The notes under the pieces were generated by a model. The model was not told the DNA's origin and did not search any database. It saw only the letters and a program-made list of their open reading frames with translations. A DNA stretch of 64,000 nt from Erwinia sp. E_sp_B01_1. Lineage in GTDB: Bacteria; Pseudomonadota; Gammaproteobacteria; Enterobacterales; Enterobacteriaceae. Of the stretch, positions 61,547 through 64,000 are shown in pieces. The stretch is from the NCBI RefSeq assembly GCF_036865545.1, contig NZ_CP142208.1, positions 1 through 64,000 on the forward strand, read 5' to 3'. Made by a program: the position numbers and the translations under genes. The first letter of the stretch is position 1. Every line of letters begins with the position of its first letter.

Positions 61547-62599
61547 ATGCAGGTATATGGTCTGGCAGCAAAGTCTGCGACAACTCCCCTCGAACCTTTT
61601 GAATTTCAACGCCGCGAACTGCAGGCTGGCGATGTGCATATCGATATCCACTACTGCGGCGTCTGCCACTCAGATCTGCACATGGCCCGTAACGAATGGG
61701 GCGTCAGCCAGTTTCCGCTGGTGCCCGGCCATGAAATTGTGGGTCGCGTCATCAGTACCGGAAACGGCGTTACCGCATTTAAAGAAGGCGACCTGGTCGG
61801 CGTAGGCGTGATGGTGGATTCCTGTGGTCACTGTGCGCAGTGTCATCAGGGCGAAGAGCAGTACTGCGAAGAGGGCTTCACCGCTACTTATAATGCTGAT
61901 GAAAAAACCATCGGCGGCAAAACCTTTGGTGGCTACTCCGAAAGCATCGTGGTCGACAGCAAATTTGTGGTTAACGTACCCGAAAATCTGCCGCTGGCTG
62001 CCGTGGCTCCTTTGCTGTGTGCTGGCGTCACCACCTGGTCACCGCTAAAGCACTGGAACGTTCAGCCGGGCCAGCGCGTTGGCGTTATCGGTCTTGGCGG
62101 TCTGGGGCATATGGCGGTGAAACTGGCCAGTGCGCTGGGCGCTGAAGTGGTGCTGTTTACCACCTCTCCGGCGAAAGGCAGCGATGCGCTACGTTTAGGT
62201 GCCAGCAAAGTTGTGGTTTCTAAAGACGCAGAGCAGATGGCGGCAGAAGCTAACAGCCTCGATTTTATTCTGGACTGCGTGGCTGCGCCGCACGATCTCG
62301 ATCCTTACCTGCATACGCTGAAAACCAACGGCCATCTGGTATTAGTTGGGATCCCGGATGCGCCGCATCAGTCCCCGAACGTGACACCTATTGTATTCAA
62401 GCGACTGAGCATTTCCGGCACGTCTATCGGCAGCATTCAGGAAACGCAGCAGATGCTGGATTTCTGTGGCGAGCACAATATTGTGTCGGATGTGGAAGTG
62501 ATCGCTCTGGATCAGGTGGAAGTGGCGTTTGAGCGGATGCTGAAGGGCGACGTGAAGTACCGCTTTGTGATTGATATGAAGGCGTCACAGCGCGGTTAA
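61547..62599 (+). CDS. Zinc-dependent NAD(P)-alcohol dehydrogenase (YahK/cinnamyl-alcohol type)
   Basis: 350 residues, medium-chain dehydrogenase. Catalytic zinc ligands in YCGVCHSDLHMAR and PGHEIVGRV; structural zinc cysteines in DSCGHCAQCHQGEEQYC; Rossmann motif GVIGLGGLGHMAVKLA. It resembles E. coli YahK, an NADPH-dependent aldehyde reductase, throughout. Physiological substrate not known; probably an aldehyde detoxification enzyme. Single gene between terminators. Confidence 0.92.
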   Translation: MQVYGLAAKSATTPLEPFEFQRRELQAGDVHIDIHYCGVCHSDLHMARNEWGVSQFPLVPGHEIVGRVISTGNGVTAFKEGDLVGVGVMVDSCGHCAQCHQGEEQYCEEGFTATYNADEKTIGGKTFGGYSESIVVDSKFVVNVPENLPLAAVAPLLCAGVTTWSPLKHWNVQPGQRVGVIGLGGLGHMAVKLASALGAEVVLFTTSPAKGSDALRLGASKVVVSKDAEQMAAEANSLDFILDCVAAPHDLDPYLHTLKTNGHLVLVGIPDAPHQSPNVTPIVFKRLSISGTSIGSIQETQQMLDFCGEHNIVSDVEVIALDQVEVAFERMLKGDVKYRFVIDMKASQRG

Positions 62600-62611
62600 C
62601 AGAAGTGAAAA

Positions 62612-62631
62612 GGGCGGAATACATTCCGCCC
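62612..62631. terminator. Intrinsic terminator between the dehydrogenase and glyS
   Basis: GGGCGGAAT-AC-ATTCCGCCC hairpin flanked by AAAA on the left, giving a T-run for glyS on the minus strand, and a weak run on the right. It lies between the two convergent stops. Confidence 0.82.
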
Positions 62632-62646
62632 CTGGTTTTACCAGCG

Positions 62647-64000
62647 TTACTGCAGCAGTGAAATATCCGCTACCTGCAGGAACAGCTCACGCAGTTTAGC
62701 CAGCAGCGTCAGGCGGTTTATCCGCACTTCGCGCTCTTCGGCATTCACCATCACCTTCTCAAAGAAGTTGTCCACGGTGGTCCGCAGCTGTGCCAGCTCA
62801 ATCAGTGCATCCTGATAACGGCCCTCAGCGAAGTAAGGCTGCAGCTTGCTGCTCAGCGCTGAGACATAGGTCGCTAACTGAATCTCTTCATTCTCTTTCA
62901 GCAGAGAGGCCTGAACGCTGTCGTTCAGTGGCTCGGTAGCCTTCGCCAGAATGTTGGAGACGCGCTTGTTCGCCGCTGCCAGCGTGGTGGCTTCTTCCAG
63001 CGTACGGAAGTGGGACACCGCCTTCATACGGGCATTGAAGTCTGCCGGACGGGTAGGGCGACGAGCCAGCACGGCCTGGATGGTATCCACGCTGTGGCCT
63101 TCTTCCTGATACCAGGTGCGGAAACGCCCCAGCATAAAGTCGATAACTTCGTCGACCACTTTGGCGTTGCTCAGCTTGCTGCCGTAAAGGCGCACGGCTT
63201 CTTCGGTAAGGGTTTGCAGATCAAGCGGCAGGTTCTTCTCGACGATAATACGCAGCACGCCCAGCGCAGCACGGCGCAGTGCGAACGGGTCTTTATCGCC
63301 TTTCGGATGCTGACCAATGCCGAAAATACCGGCCAGGGTATCCATCTTGTCGGCAATAGCCAGCGCACAGGCTACCGGGCTGGAAGGCAGATCGTCACCG
63401 GCAAAACGCGGCTGATACTGCTCGTTCAGCGCTACGGCCACATCTTCTGCTTCGCCATCATGACGCGCATAGTGCATGCCCATCACGCCCTGGGTGTCGG
63501 TGAACTCAAACACCATGTTGGTCATCAGGTCGCATTTGGAGAGCAGACCAGCACGGGTAGCGTGATTAACATCGGCACCCGTCTGACCGGCAATCCAGCC
63601 CGCCAGCGCCTGAATACGGTCTGTTTTATCACGCAGCGTGCCCAGCTCTTTCTGGAACAGAACGGTTTCAAGACGTGGCAGGTTATCTTCCAGACGCTTT
63701 TTGCGGTCTGCATTAAAGAAGAACTCTGCATCAGCCAGACGCGGACGAACCACTTTCTCGTTACCGGAGATAATCTGCTGCGGATCTTTCGACTCGATAT
63801 TGGTGACGAAAATAAAGTTTGGCAGCAGTTTGCCTGCCTGGTCGTAGACCGGGAAGTATTTCTGGTCGCCTTTCATGGTGTAAACCAGCGCTTCGGCTGG
63901 CACGGCCAGGAACTTCTCTTCAAACTTCGCCGTCAGCACTACCGGCCACTCCACCAGAGACGTCACCTCTTCCAGCAGACTTTCGCTGAGATCGGCAATC
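62647..64000 (-). CDS. glyS: Glycyl-tRNA synthetase beta subunit GlyS (C-terminal part, 5' end outside the window)
   Basis: About 450 C-terminal residues of a ~689-residue protein; the frame runs off the window end, so there is no true start. Matches E. coli Gly[36 protein letters not shown], the HD-like segment [20 protein letters not shown], and the C-terminus [15 protein letters not shown]. With GlyQ it forms the alpha2beta2 enzyme charging tRNA-Gly. glyQ would lie further right. Confidence 0.97.
   Translation of the reverse strand, partial: IADLSESLLEEVTSLVEWPVVLTAKFEEKFLAVPAEALVYTMKGDQKYFPVYDQAGKLLPNFIFVTNIESKDPQQIISGNEKVVRPRLADAEFFFNADRKKRLEDNLPRLETVLFQKELGTLRDKTDRIQALAGWIAGQTGADVNHATRAGLLSKCDLMTNMVFEFTDTQGVMGMHYARHDGEAEDVAVALNEQYQPRFAGDDLPSSPVACALAIADKMDTLAGIFGIGQHPKGDKDPFALRRAALGVLRIIVEKNLPLDLQTLTEEAVRLYGSKLSNAKVVDEVIDFMLGRFRTWYQEEGHSVDTIQAVLARRPTRPADFNARMKAVSHFRTLEEATTLAAANKRVSNILAKATEPLNDSVQASLLKENEEIQLATYVSALSSKLQPYFAEGRYQDALIELAQLRTTVDNFFEKVMVNAEEREVRINRLTLLAKLRELFLQVADISLLQ

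Overview
The window looks like a chromosomal segment from the Enterobacterales, most likely the Erwiniaceae (Erwinia/Pantoea-like); I would not name a species. The products of dnaA, dnaN, recF, gyrB, sodA, avtA, fdo, mtl, yiaD/tag/yiaF/yiaG and glyS match their Escherichia coli counterparts closely as I remember them. Gene order is a mosaic of blocks that lie apart in E. coli, and genes for pectin-derived and aldonate sugars are prominent. No rRNA, tRNA, CRISPR array, prophage or intact insertion sequence was seen.

Layout: (1) 1-5.7 kb, replication cluster: dnaA (5' truncated), dnaN, recF, gyrB. (2) 5.7-7.4 kb, a LuxR-type regulator divergent from yidA, with a duplicated palindrome between them. 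(3) 7.6-13.3 kb, galactonate operon dgoR-K-A-D with an MFS transporter unlike E. coli DgoT and a 2-hydroxyacid dehydrogenase. (4) 13.4-17 kb, yidR (frameshifted), yidQ, ibpA with a heat-shock promoter and ROSE-like leader, avtA. (5) 17.2-20.7 kb, yiaL-like gene, kdgT, kduI, kduD behind a KdgR-like box. (6) 20.8-26.1 kb, 2-ketogluconate cluster ptxS-kguE(frameshifted)-kguK-kguT-ghrB. (7) 26.3-30.5 kb, yiaD, tag, a GDSL-esterase autotransporter, yibF. (8) 30.6-37.2 kb, formate dehydrogenase-O (fdoGHI, fdhE) and fdhD; the active-site residue is cysteine, not selenocysteine. (9) 37.2-42.6 kb, DeoR regulator and class-III aminotransferase, sodA, a chemoreceptor ending in NWETF. (10) 42.6-43.0 kb, a compact locus read here as a type I toxin-antitoxin-like unit: a 39-residue signal-peptide-like protein, an upstream leader ORF, and a divergent small RNA with 15 nt of perfect complementarity to the leader. 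(11) 43.4-47.0 kb, sugar ABC importer (permease frameshifted). (12) 47.1-51.7 kb, yibL and mtlADR with an array of CRP sites. (13) 51.8-60.5 kb, yiaF, then a GntR-controlled operon for a peptide ABC importer plus a leaderless gamma-glutamyltransferase. (14) 61-64 kb, yiaG, a zinc alcohol dehydrogenase and glyS (5' end outside).

Several modules converge on 2-keto-3-deoxy sugar acids: dgo on 2-keto-3-deoxy-6-phosphogalactonate, kdu/kdgT on 2-keto-3-deoxygluconate, and kgu on 6-phosphogluconate. Each has a recognisable regulatory site (DgoR, KdgR/CRP, PtxS). Three genes (yidR, kguE, sugar permease) are broken by a single-base length change in a C or G homopolymer, so sequencing or assembly error should be excluded before calling them pseudogenes.
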